Shown here: positions 26,854-34,163 of the stretch, one piece after another
Layout of the letters: the number at the start of each line of letters is the position of its first letter
Position numbering within the stretch: the first letter of the stretch is position 1
Origin: Prevotella sp.
Lineage (GTDB): Bacteria > Bacteroidota > Bacteroidia > Bacteroidales > Bacteroidaceae
Length of the DNA stretch: 49,897 nt
Assembly (NCBI GenBank): GCA_017538105.1
Contig: JAFYJN010000004.1
Coordinates: forward strand, 1 to 49,897
Reading direction: 5' to 3'
Notes under the pieces: model-generated
Databases searched by the model: none
Told to the model about the DNA's origin: nothing
The model's input: the letters and a program-made list of their open reading frames with translations, nothing else
Made by a program: the position numbers and the translations under genes

Positions 26854-29800
26854 TTAAACCTCCAATGTAAAACCTTTATACACATACCACAAGTAACCTT
26901 TTACAGACGGATAACCCATCGCTTTCAGAAGCTCCATATAATGGTTCACCTGTTCTTTATGTTCGTCACGAGGTTTGCCAAATTTGAAGTCAACGACAAC
27001 GGTCTCATCTTTACATATCATCACTCGGTCAGGACGAGGACGCATACTTTGGCCTGTCGTTGGGGTGGAATCCAAAATAGTACATTCAGTCAATACCGTC
27101 CATCGACCGGAATACCAGTCCATCACCTCTTCATTCTTTTTGTTGAGGTCTATCAGTCGCTTCACATCGTCGGGACCGATCTCGTCGTTGTAAAGAACAC
27201 CGTCCATCTCCAACTCACGTAACACACGCGGTATGTCGTCGAACGTGACTATTCGGGCAAACACTTCATGTAAGATGTTGCCAGCTTTCATATAGTGGTG
27301 ACGTGTTTCCTCTTGATCGTCATCTTTGATGAAACGTGTACTCTCATTACTTTGCGAAAAAGAGCTGGCAAGAGGGAAGGAACGAAGCTGCAAGGGTAGG
27401 GGAAGTTCGTCTTGCAAGAACACATTGTCGGTTTTCTTTATCTCCTTTTTGTTTGGTGGTTTTATCTCACCATATTCAAACACCAACAACTCACCCTCGC
27501 GCGACATAGATTCGAAACCGTCCTCTCCCTCATGCTTTAACACAGAAGATTCCATGGCTTCAGAATGTGCGACTTGCTTTATCGCAGCCTGGATGACACT
27601 GCTACGGGTTCTTTTCGTGTCAGCCTTTCCAAATACTACTAAACCATCTATGGCTCGCGTGAAAGCCACATACAACAGGTTGAGGTTGTCCATTTCGTTT
27701 TGCAGACACTCTTCGAAATAATAGGGCGCGTACATACTGTTCGAGGCCTTTTTCCCATAAGTGATGGAAACGACAGGTAATTCCGAGTAGGGCTTTTCCT
27801 TAGAATGGGGCTTACACCACATCTCATTGTCGTTGCGATCCAATCCCCAGTCACAGAAAGGTATGATGACATGGGGGAATTCCAGTCCCTTGCTCCCATG
27901 GATAGAGATGACACGAATGCCATCCACAGACTCTGCCTGGATGGCCTTGCGATGCAACTCGTCGTCCCAAAATGCCAGAAAGCCATCAACGTCAGCCACT
28001 TCGTCGGATAGAAATTCGTGTAAACAATCGAGAAAACAGTATAGGTATGGATCCTGACCTTCTAACTTTTCCAACTCCAACAGGGTGAGTAGTTCTTCTA
28101 CTAATTCATTAAGAGGCATTGACAAAAGATCCATGCGTCGGTCTTCCAACTCTCTCGGTAATGACATTCGTTGTGCACCGTCAATTACGAATAGTTCGCT
28201 CATCGTTGTCGTGTCTTTGAGTATTCGTCGGTGCCAGATATTCGACAACGCGGCCCTATTCAGGTCATCGTTGGGGTTTACTAGGAAACGTAATGCCATA
28301 ATGACAGCGTTGACCGACAACGAGGCCTCAAGGCGGAAAGCCAAATCGCTGACAATAGGTATGTCACAATGCTCTATGAAATACTTGGCGATGACGGGTA
28401 TGTCATCGTTATATCTTATGAGGATGGCAATGTCGGTATAGGGAATACCTTTTTCCACCAACATCGTTACGTGAGAAAGAAGTGCTTGCAAAACATGCTC
28501 CTCGATATTGTTCTTGTCGAAGAAACTCACCCGCACATATCCTTCATTGGGTTTGCCTTCTGGAATGTCCTGCTCCACATCGCCATAGGCGGTGGTCATC
28601 TGTTCCAACCCTTTTACCCCCTGTTCTGATAGCCATTGACGCTCTTCTTCAACTGCCTTGGGGAAAAAGACGTTGTTGAATGTGATGACTCGGCGTGAAG
28701 AGCGGCGATTGACGCGCAGTGGCTTTTCATCGACCATCTCTTCAACATGACTATAGTGGCTTTTAAACTCGCCTTTAATGTCATTGAGCAAACGCCAATC
28801 ACCAGAGCGCCAACGATAGATACTCTGCTTCACGTCGCCTACAATAAGATTGTGGCTGTCACGACGACTCATACAGTCAAGCATGAGTACTTTGAAATTA
28901 TTCCACTGCACGCGGCTGGTATCTTGAAACTCGTCTATCATGATGTGATGAAGGTAGGCACCGATCTTTTCATAGACGAAGGGGGCATCGTCTTGCCCTA
29001 TCATCTCCCGTAACAGATGTTGTGTGTCGCTGAGGAAAAAGCTGTTTGTTTCTTTATTTAAATCCTGTACCTCTTTGTCAATTTTTGCCAACAGACTCAA
29101 CTGGTATAAATGGGCACGGGTGAGTTCTGCAGTATTGAGTATATATGTCAATCTACGCCTTTCCACTTCGGCATTGTTAAGCAAACCAATTAAATGAGAA
29201 TGTGCTAATTCACGAACTTTTTCTTTATGCTTGCTTGTACCTACCCAGGCTTCGGCACTCTCCATGCAGTCTCTTACCTTGCTGCCCGTCCCCAAGATCT
29301 TGTCTTCATATTCTCCTTGGCGCAAATCGCGGAAATAGGTATAGATGCCTTTGCTCTTGCCCTTGAAATCGTCAACGCTCAAATCGTAGCTTTCAATTAG
29401 ATGGAAGAATTTTTCACCATAGTGTACCAACGAACCATTTTGTTCATCAATAATCTGTTTCAGTTGGCAGGTGATATCTTGTAAAGGCGATCTGCCGTTT
29501 TCCTTTGATTCTAACAGATTCTGTAATTTTGTGTGATAGTCCTTGTAATAGTCTCGGAAGATATGCCTTCCAAATTTCTTAATCTGACGGATAACGTTCC
29601 AACTCTTGTTCTCATCTATTTTCTCATACATGTAGGTGATGATGGCATGAGACACCTGGTCGTTCTTGTGCATGTTGTCTATCAAGCGATCCACTGCCAG
29701 GTCTTTCAATTCTTCCTCATTGAGCGATACACGTAGGTTGGCGGTCAACTGTAATTCATGAGCCAAATTACGGAGTACGATTTGGAAAAAACTGTCAATG

Positions 29801-30153
29801 GTCATCACACGAAAATGGTTGTAGTTGGCCAATAGGTTGGTCAGAGCCGTGCTGGCTCTTTGACGGATAAGTTCAGGGTGCCATTGGTATCCGCTTGATA
29901 CTGTTTCCAAGGATTTTTTAAGTTCATGAAAATAACTGTCTGAATCAGGTAAACCATGAGCGATACCATACAATTGGCTCAGAATGCGCATTTTCATCTC
30001 TTCTGTGGCTTTGTTGGTAAAAGTCACGGCCAAAATGTTACGATAACTGTCGGGGTTCTCAATGAGCAAGCGTATATATTCTACTGCCAAACGGAAAGTC
30101 TTCCCGCTGCCTGCACTGGCTTTATAAACTGTCAAAGGGTAGGTCTTCATCAT
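26854..30153 (-). CDS. AddA/RecB-like UvrD-family helicase-nuclease
   Basis: 1099 residues. Helicase motifs: I ASAGSGKTFRL, Ia VTFTNKATEEMKMRI, II MIDEFQDTSRVQW, III/IV regions NLIVGDVKQSIYRWRSGD, V ISIHGSKGLEFPHVIIP, VI NLLYVAFTRAIDGLVVFG. The C-terminal ~120 residues hold a RecB-type nuclease with MRPRPDRVMI and VVVDFKFGKP (Asp and Asp-x-Lys). This is the AddA layout: one ATP-driven translocase plus nuclease. It acts with the gene four bases downstream. The start is one of two adjacent Met codons (30153 or 30150). Transcription probably starts at the TATATTTG box just upstream. Confidence 0.9.
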   Translation of the reverse strand: MMKTYPLTVYKASAGSGKTFRLAVEYIRLLIENPDSYRNILAVTFTNKATEEMKMRILSQLYGIAHGLPDSDSYFHELKKSLETVSSGYQWHPELIRQRASTALTNLLANYNHFRVMTIDSFFQIVLRNLAHELQLTANLRVSLNEEELKDLAVDRLIDNMHKNDQVSHAIITYMYEKIDENKSWNVIRQIKKFGRHIFRDYYKDYHTKLQNLLESKENGRSPLQDITCQLKQIIDEQNGSLVHYGEKFFHLIESYDLSVDDFKGKSKGIYTYFRDLRQGEYEDKILGTGSKVRDCMESAEAWVGTSKHKEKVRELAHSHLIGLLNNAEVERRRLTYILNTAELTRAHLYQLSLLAKIDKEVQDLNKETNSFFLSDTQHLLREMIGQDDAPFVYEKIGAYLHHIMIDEFQDTSRVQWNNFKVLMLDCMSRRDSHNLIVGDVKQSIYRWRSGDWRLLNDIKGEFKSHYSHVEEMVDEKPLRVNRRSSRRVITFNNVFFPKAVEEERQWLSEQGVKGLEQMTTAYGDVEQDIPEGKPNEGYVRVSFFDKNNIEEHVLQALLSHVTMLVEKGIPYTDIAILIRYNDDIPVIAKYFIEHCDIPIVSDLAFRLEASLSVNAVIMALRFLVNPNDDLNRAALSNIWHRRILKDTTTMSELFVIDGAQRMSLPRELEDRRMDLLSMPLNELVEELLTLLELEKLEGQDPYLYCFLDCLHEFLSDEVADVDGFLAFWDDELHRKAIQAESVDGIRVISIHGSKGLEFPHVIIPFCDWGLDRNDNEMWCKPHSKEKPYSELPVVSITYGKKASNSMYAPYYFEECLQNEMDNLNLLYVAFTRAIDGLVVFGKADTKRTRSSVIQAAIKQVAHSEAMESSVLKHEGEDGFESMSREGELLVFEYGEIKPPNKKEIKKTDNVFLQDELPLPLQLRSFPLASSFSQSNESTRFIKDDDQEETRHHYMKAGNILHEVFARIVTFDDIPRVLRELEMDGVLYNDEIGPDDVKRLIDLNKKNEEVMDWYSGRWTVLTECTILDSTPTTGQSMRPRPDRVMICKDETVVVDFKFGKPRDEHKEQVNHYMELLKAMGYPSVKGYLWYVYKGFTLEV

Positions 30154-30170
30154 TCTTGAATATTATACGG

Positions 30171-30178
30171 CAAATATA
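30171..30178 (-). promoter_or_regulatory. -7 box for the addA-like gene
   Basis: TATATTTG on the minus strand, 17 bases before the start codon, fits TAnnTTTG. No good -33 box stands at the right distance (nearest is a TTCG-like element), so it is tentative. Confidence 0.45.
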
Positions 30179-30199
30179 ATAAATAAATAAGAATAAAAC

Positions 30200-30238
30200 G
30201 AATAAATGAGGATAATCTTTGATTATCCTCATTTATTC
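30200..30238. terminator. perfect 18-bp inverted repeat, probable terminator of the sigma factor gene
   Basis: GAATAAATGAGGATAATC and its exact complement flank a 3-base loop. It lies 50 bases beyond the rpoD stop and 22 bases before the addA-like promoter, with T-rich sequence after it on the minus strand. It most likely ends the rpoD transcript. Confidence 0.65.
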
Positions 30239-30287
30239 ACATTTCGTTATCTTTTTATCTCGAAATGATGGAAGATGTCATTCTTTT

Positions 30288-31160
30288 CTATCCCAAATAT
30301 TTCATCAGGATGCGGGCATTGCCGCTGTCGCGGAGTTTGGCGATGCTTTTCTCACGAATTTGGCGCACACGTTCACGTGTGAGACCCAACTGGTCGCCAA
30401 TTTCTTCCAAGCCTTTCTCATGGCAACCAATGCCGAAGCACTCACGTATAATTGTTATCTCACGATCCTTAAGAACTTTGTTGAGGACAGAGTTCAATTC
30501 CAGTGCCATCGACTCATGGTCTACTTGACGGTCGGTACGACTGTCATCGCCGCTTGGCATCACATCGAGCATACAGTTTTCCTCACCATCCTGGAAGGGG
30601 GCGTCGATAGACACATGATGACCATCGGCCATCAGACTTTGGCCTATCTTCTCCTCATCGAGGTTGGTGGCCTCAGAAAGTTCCGAAACGGATGGGTGAC
30701 GCTGGTTCTCTTGCTCGAACTTATTGATTTCATGGTTAATCTTGCTAAGTGAACCAACTTGGTTCAAGGGCAGACGCACGATACGGCTCTGCTCAGCAAT
30801 AGCTTGTAAGATGCTCTGGCGAATCCACCATACAGCGTAGGAGATAAACTTGAATCCTCGAGTCTCATCAAATTTCTGGGCAGCCTTGATTAAACCGATG
30901 TTTCCTTCGTCGATCAAATCCGTCAGCGTAAGACCTTGGTGTTGGTACTGCTTGGCAACAGAAACAACAAATCGAAGGTTGGCGGTCACCAATTTGTCCT
31001 TGGCACGCTCACCCTCTGGACCTCCTTTCTTGATTTTTTGGGCAAGTTCAATTTCTTCATCTATGGAAATAAGTGGGGCACGGCCTATCTCTACAAGATA
31101 CTTGTCCAAAGCCTCACTGGAACGGTTGGTAATACTCTTCTGGATTTTTAATTGCCTCAT
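30288..31160 (-). CDS. rpoD: primary sigma factor of Bacteroidota type
   Basis: 290 residues, close to the known length of the Bacteroides primary sigma, which lacks region 1.1 and the long spacer. Region 1.2 starts SEALDKYLVEIGRAPLIS; region 2 contains NLRFVVSVAKQY and the promoter-melting/-10 helix FISYAVWWIRQSILQAIAEQ; region 3 has RLPLNQ...; region 4.2 is GLTRERVRQIREKSIAKLR. This factor recognises TTTG/TAnnTTTG promoters, many of which are seen in this window. It sits between addA-like and rpsA on the same strand, with terminators on either side and its own promoter. Confidence 0.95.
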   Translation of the reverse strand: MRQLKIQKSITNRSSEALDKYLVEIGRAPLISIDEEIELAQKIKKGGPEGERAKDKLVTANLRFVVSVAKQYQHQGLTLTDLIDEGNIGLIKAAQKFDETRGFKFISYAVWWIRQSILQAIAEQSRIVRLPLNQVGSLSKINHEINKFEQENQRHPSVSELSEATNLDEEKIGQSLMADGHHVSIDAPFQDGEENCMLDVMPSGDDSRTDRQVDHESMALELNSVLNKVLKDREITIIRECFGIGCHEKGLEEIGDQLGLTRERVRQIREKSIAKLRDSGNARILMKYLG

Positions 31161-31232
31161 TGTCTAATACCCTAAAAACGTCTAACTATTTGAAATACAA
31201 TCTGATAATGGGATGTTAACCGAAAATCTCTG

Positions 31233-31262
31233 CAAAATTATAAAAAATATTTAATATACAAT
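31233..31262 (-). promoter_or_regulatory. promoter for rpoD
   Basis: TAATTTTG (31240-31233 on the minus strand) with ATTG (31262-31259) 18 bases upstream. The -7 box matches the consensus of the factor it makes, which allows autoregulation. The 5' leader is about 65 bases. Confidence 0.6.
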
Positions 31263-31326
31263 ACTTTATTTGAAATATTTTTAGTTAAAAAACACTAATT
31301 GCGCAACTAGAAGAAATTGAATAGAC

Positions 31327-31362
31327 AAAAAGAATCCCCGACAAAAGTCGAGGATTCTTTTC
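31327..31362. terminator. terminator after rpsA
   Basis: A 15-bp stem with one mismatch (AAAAGAATCCNCGAC) around an AAAA loop, T-rich on the minus strand, 22 bases after the rpsA stop. Confidence 0.85.
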
Positions 31363-31383
31363 ATAATTATGTATCAAGAATTA

Positions 31384-33156
31384 TTATTGACCTTTTTCCA
31401 TCTTAGCTTTCAGTTCTGCGAGCACGTCGATATCGCCAAGAGTAGTACCGGCAGCCACATTGTTGATTGCTGTAGCTTCTTCGCGTTTTGGAGCGTGCTT
31501 GCGAGCTGTGGCTTTGCGGTCTTCCTTTTCCTCTTCGAAAGTGCGGCTATGCGAAAGAATGATGCGTTTTGTTTCCTTCACAAACTCTATCACCTTGAAA
31601 GGCAGTTCCTCGCCTTGTTGAGCGCGGGTTCCGTCTTCTTTCTCCAAATGCTTCGGAGTGGCAAAGCCTTCGCCACCTTCGTTGAGGGTAATTACGGCAC
31701 CTTTTTCCATCATCTCGCTGATCTTACCAATATGGACAGATCCAGGAGTATAAAGGGTCTCGTAGGTATCCCAAGGATTGTCTTCAAGTTGTTTGTGTCC
31801 AAGGCTGAGACGACGGTTGTCTTTGTCAATCTCCAATACCACTACGTCGATGGGAGCACCAACTTGGGTGAACTCAGAAGGATGTTTCACCTTCTTGGTC
31901 CAAGAGAGGTCACTGATATGAATCAAGCCATCAACACCTTCTTCCAATTCAACGAAAATGCCAAAATTGGTGAAGTTGCGTACTTTGGCCGTGTGCTTCG
32001 AGTTGATGGGGTATTTCACCTCGATTGTCTCCCAAGGATCTTCTTTCAGCTGCTTGATGCCAAGCGACATCTTGCGGTCGTCACGGTCAAGAGTGAGGAT
32101 GACAGCTTCCACTTCGTCGCCAACATGGAGGAATTCCTGAGCGCTGCGCAGATGTTGGCTCCAGCTCATCTCCGACACGTGAATCAAACCTTCTACACCA
32201 GGAGCAATCTCAACAAAAGCTCCATAGTCGGCTATGACAACTACCTTACCCTTCACATGGTCACCCACCTTTAATTCGGCGTCAAGGGCATCCCAAGGAT
32301 GCGGAGTAAGTTGCTTTAGACCAAGGGCGATACGCTTCTTCTCATCGTCGAAGTCGAGAATCACCACATTAATTTTCTCGTCAAGTTTCACCACTTCATG
32401 GGGATCGCTCACGCGGCCCCAAGACAGGTCTGTGATGTGGATGAGTCCGTCAACACCACCAAGGTCAACAAACACACCGTAAGTGGTGATGTTCTTGACT
32501 GTACCTTCGAGAACTTGACCTTTCTCGAGCTTGCTGATAATCTCTTTCTTTTGGGCTTCCAACTCTGCCTCGATAAGGGCTTTGTGGGAAACAACCACAT
32601 TGCGGAATTCCTGGTTGATTTTTACCACCTTGAACTCCATGGTCTTGCCTACGAACACATCGTAGTCGCGTATGGGGTGCACATCAATCTGGCTGCCAGG
32701 AAGGAATGCCTCAATGCCGAACACATCGACAATCATACCACCCTTAGTGCGGCACTTGATGTAACCTTGGATTATTTCTTCATTGTCAAGGGCGTTGTTG
32801 ACACGCTCCCAACTCTTGCTCAGGCGAGCTTTTTTGTGCGAAAGAATCAACTGACCTTTCTTGTCTTCCTGATTCTCTACGTAAACTTCCACAATATCAC
32901 CAACTTTCAAGTCGGGATTGTAGCGGAATTCGCTGGCGGGGATAATACCGTCGCTCTTGTAACCGATGTTGACAACTACTTCTTTTTTGTCAACGGAGAT
33001 GACTTTACCATCAACCACCTGGTGTTCACTCACCTTGTTGAGGGTCTCGTCGTAGGCTTTCTGCAAGTCTTCTTTGCTAGCGCCTGTGTTGCTGCCATTT
33101 TCAAACTCTTCCCAGTTGAAGTCCTGCAGCGGTTCTACATTTTTAAGGTTCGACAT
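31384..33156 (-). CDS. rpsA: 30S ribosomal protein S1
   Basis: 590 residues with six S1 RNA-binding repeats in order, marked by GKVISVDKKEVVVNIG, QGYIKCRTKGGMIVDV, EGTVKNITTYGVFVDLG, KGKVVVIADYGAFVEIA, TAKVRNFTNFGIFVELE and IGKISEMMEKGAVITL. S1 binds mRNA leaders and helps them onto the 30S subunit, which matters in Bacteroidota because Shine-Dalgarno sites are rare there. The C-terminus is Lys/Arg/Ala-rich. A promoter lies about 90 bases upstream and a terminator directly downstream, so it is a single-gene unit. Confidence 0.97.
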   Translation of the reverse strand: MSNLKNVEPLQDFNWEEFENGSNTGASKEDLQKAYDETLNKVSEHQVVDGKVISVDKKEVVVNIGYKSDGIIPASEFRYNPDLKVGDIVEVYVENQEDKKGQLILSHKKARLSKSWERVNNALDNEEIIQGYIKCRTKGGMIVDVFGIEAFLPGSQIDVHPIRDYDVFVGKTMEFKVVKINQEFRNVVVSHKALIEAELEAQKKEIISKLEKGQVLEGTVKNITTYGVFVDLGGVDGLIHITDLSWGRVSDPHEVVKLDEKINVVILDFDDEKKRIALGLKQLTPHPWDALDAELKVGDHVKGKVVVIADYGAFVEIAPGVEGLIHVSEMSWSQHLRSAQEFLHVGDEVEAVILTLDRDDRKMSLGIKQLKEDPWETIEVKYPINSKHTAKVRNFTNFGIFVELEEGVDGLIHISDLSWTKKVKHPSEFTQVGAPIDVVVLEIDKDNRRLSLGHKQLEDNPWDTYETLYTPGSVHIGKISEMMEKGAVITLNEGGEGFATPKHLEKEDGTRAQQGEELPFKVIEFVKETKRIILSHSRTFEEEKEDRKATARKHAPKREEATAINNVAAGTTLGDIDVLAELKAKMEKGQ

Positions 33157-33245
33157 AAATGAATTAAATAAATAATGAATTAATAAAGTGAGACTTTATG
33201 GTTAAAAACGCCGTACTGAAGCCGGCGATTCGTCCAAATCGGCTG

Positions 33246-33276
33246 CAAAATTACAACTATTTTTCGATATTTCAAT
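33246..33276 (-). promoter_or_regulatory. promoter for rpsA
   Basis: TAATTTTG (33253-33246, minus strand) and ATTG (33276-33273) are 19 bases apart. The 5' leader to the ATG is about 80 bases, long enough for leader control, though I see no clear structure. Confidence 0.65.
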
Positions 33277-33434
33277 AATTTACGCCTACTTTTTTGCTTA
33301 CATCCAAGAAGCCAATGGTTCTTTAAATATTCTTAACATTTTTTTGTATAACCTATACCATTTAAAGATTTCTATGCCATATATCCTTATCAGGCATAAA
33401 TTTTGCTGGAAACATATATAGAAGAAAAAATAAT

Positions 33435-33439
33435 GGAGG
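33435..33439 (+). promoter_or_regulatory. Shine-Dalgarno site for the DnaJ-type gene
   Basis: GGAGG ends eight bases before the ATG at 33448. An in-frame ATG at 33433 overlaps the site, as also happens at rnfE, and is therefore an unlikely start. Confidence 0.6.
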
Positions 33440-33447
33440 TTAGAACT

Positions 33448-34107
33448 ATGGCATTCGTTGACTATTACAAGATTCTGGGCGTTGACAAAGATATTCCCCA
33501 AAAGGATGTAAAAAAAGCCTATATCAAAAGGGCTAAGCAGTTTCATCCAGACTTACATCCCAACGACCCCAAAGCAAAGGCGAAATTTCAGGCACTCAAT
33601 GAAGCTTATACGGTGATTAATGATCCGGATAAGCGTAAAAAATACGATTTGTTTGGAGAAAAATGGAACCAAATGGATAGTCAGTCTACACAAGGCTCAT
33701 GGAGCGGTTTTGATGGAAATGCGGACTTCAGCCATTTCGGCGGCGGTATGGGCAACAGCGGCTTCAGCTCATTTTTCGAGAGTCTTTTTGGCGGCGGTAT
33801 GAAAGGAATGCAATGGTCAGACATGATGGGAGGAAAACAGCATGATACGGAGGCTTCGCTGGAAATCGATATGTATACGGCGCTATTGGGGGGTGACGTG
33901 ACTGTGACCATCAATGGTGGTGCCACCATACGACTGAAAATTAAGCCCGAAACCCAAAATGGGACCAAGATACGTGTGAAAGGAAAAGGACCTGTGGCAC
34001 GTAACGGCAAACCAACGGACATCATCCTTACCATTCATGTCAAATTGCCACAACATTTGACAGAACGACAAAAACAATTGCTCATGGAAATGAGAAACGC
34101 TAGATGA
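33448..34107 (+). CDS. DnaJ/CbpA-type co-chaperone (short)
   Basis: 219 residues. An N-terminal J domain (DYYKILGVDKDIPQKDVKKA, then the HPD motif in FHPDLHPND) stimulates Hsp70 ATPase. It is followed by a Gly/Phe-rich stretch (HFGGGMGNSGFSSFFESLFGGG) and one substrate-binding C-terminal region (KPETQNGTKIRVKGKG). There is no zinc-finger domain, so it is of the CbpA class rather than true DnaJ. It is shorter than typical CbpA (about 300 residues), with a reduced C-terminal part. It is convergent with the zinc-ribbon gene. Confidence 0.9.
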   Translation: MAFVDYYKILGVDKDIPQKDVKKAYIKRAKQFHPDLHPNDPKAKAKFQALNEAYTVINDPDKRKKYDLFGEKWNQMDSQSTQGSWSGFDGNADFSHFGGGMGNSGFSSFFESLFGGGMKGMQWSDMMGGKQHDTEASLEIDMYTALLGGDVTVTINGGATIRLKIKPETQNGTKIRVKGKGPVARNGKPTDIILTIHVKLPQHLTERQKQLLMEMRNAR

Positions 34108-34120
34108 GCGCTGTTTAGAA

Positions 34121-34152
34121 TATTAAGTAAGCCGCGAACGGCTTACTTAATA
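34121..34152. terminator. bidirectional hairpin between the DnaJ-type and zinc-ribbon genes
   Basis: A perfect 14-bp stem (TATTAAGTAAGCCG and its complement) with a CGAA tetraloop lies 13 bases after one stop and 12 bases before the other. It can end both convergent transcripts. Confidence 0.8.
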
Positions 34153-34163
34153 CATTATTCTGA

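Noticed and set aside
30219-30752. Plus-strand frame of 177 codons antisense to rpoD
   Set aside because: It begins inside the terminator hairpin and follows codon pattern of rpoD in reverse.
31369-33162. Two long plus-strand open frames antisense to rpsA
   Set aside because: They are shadows of the S1 gene, with no promoter or family resemblance.
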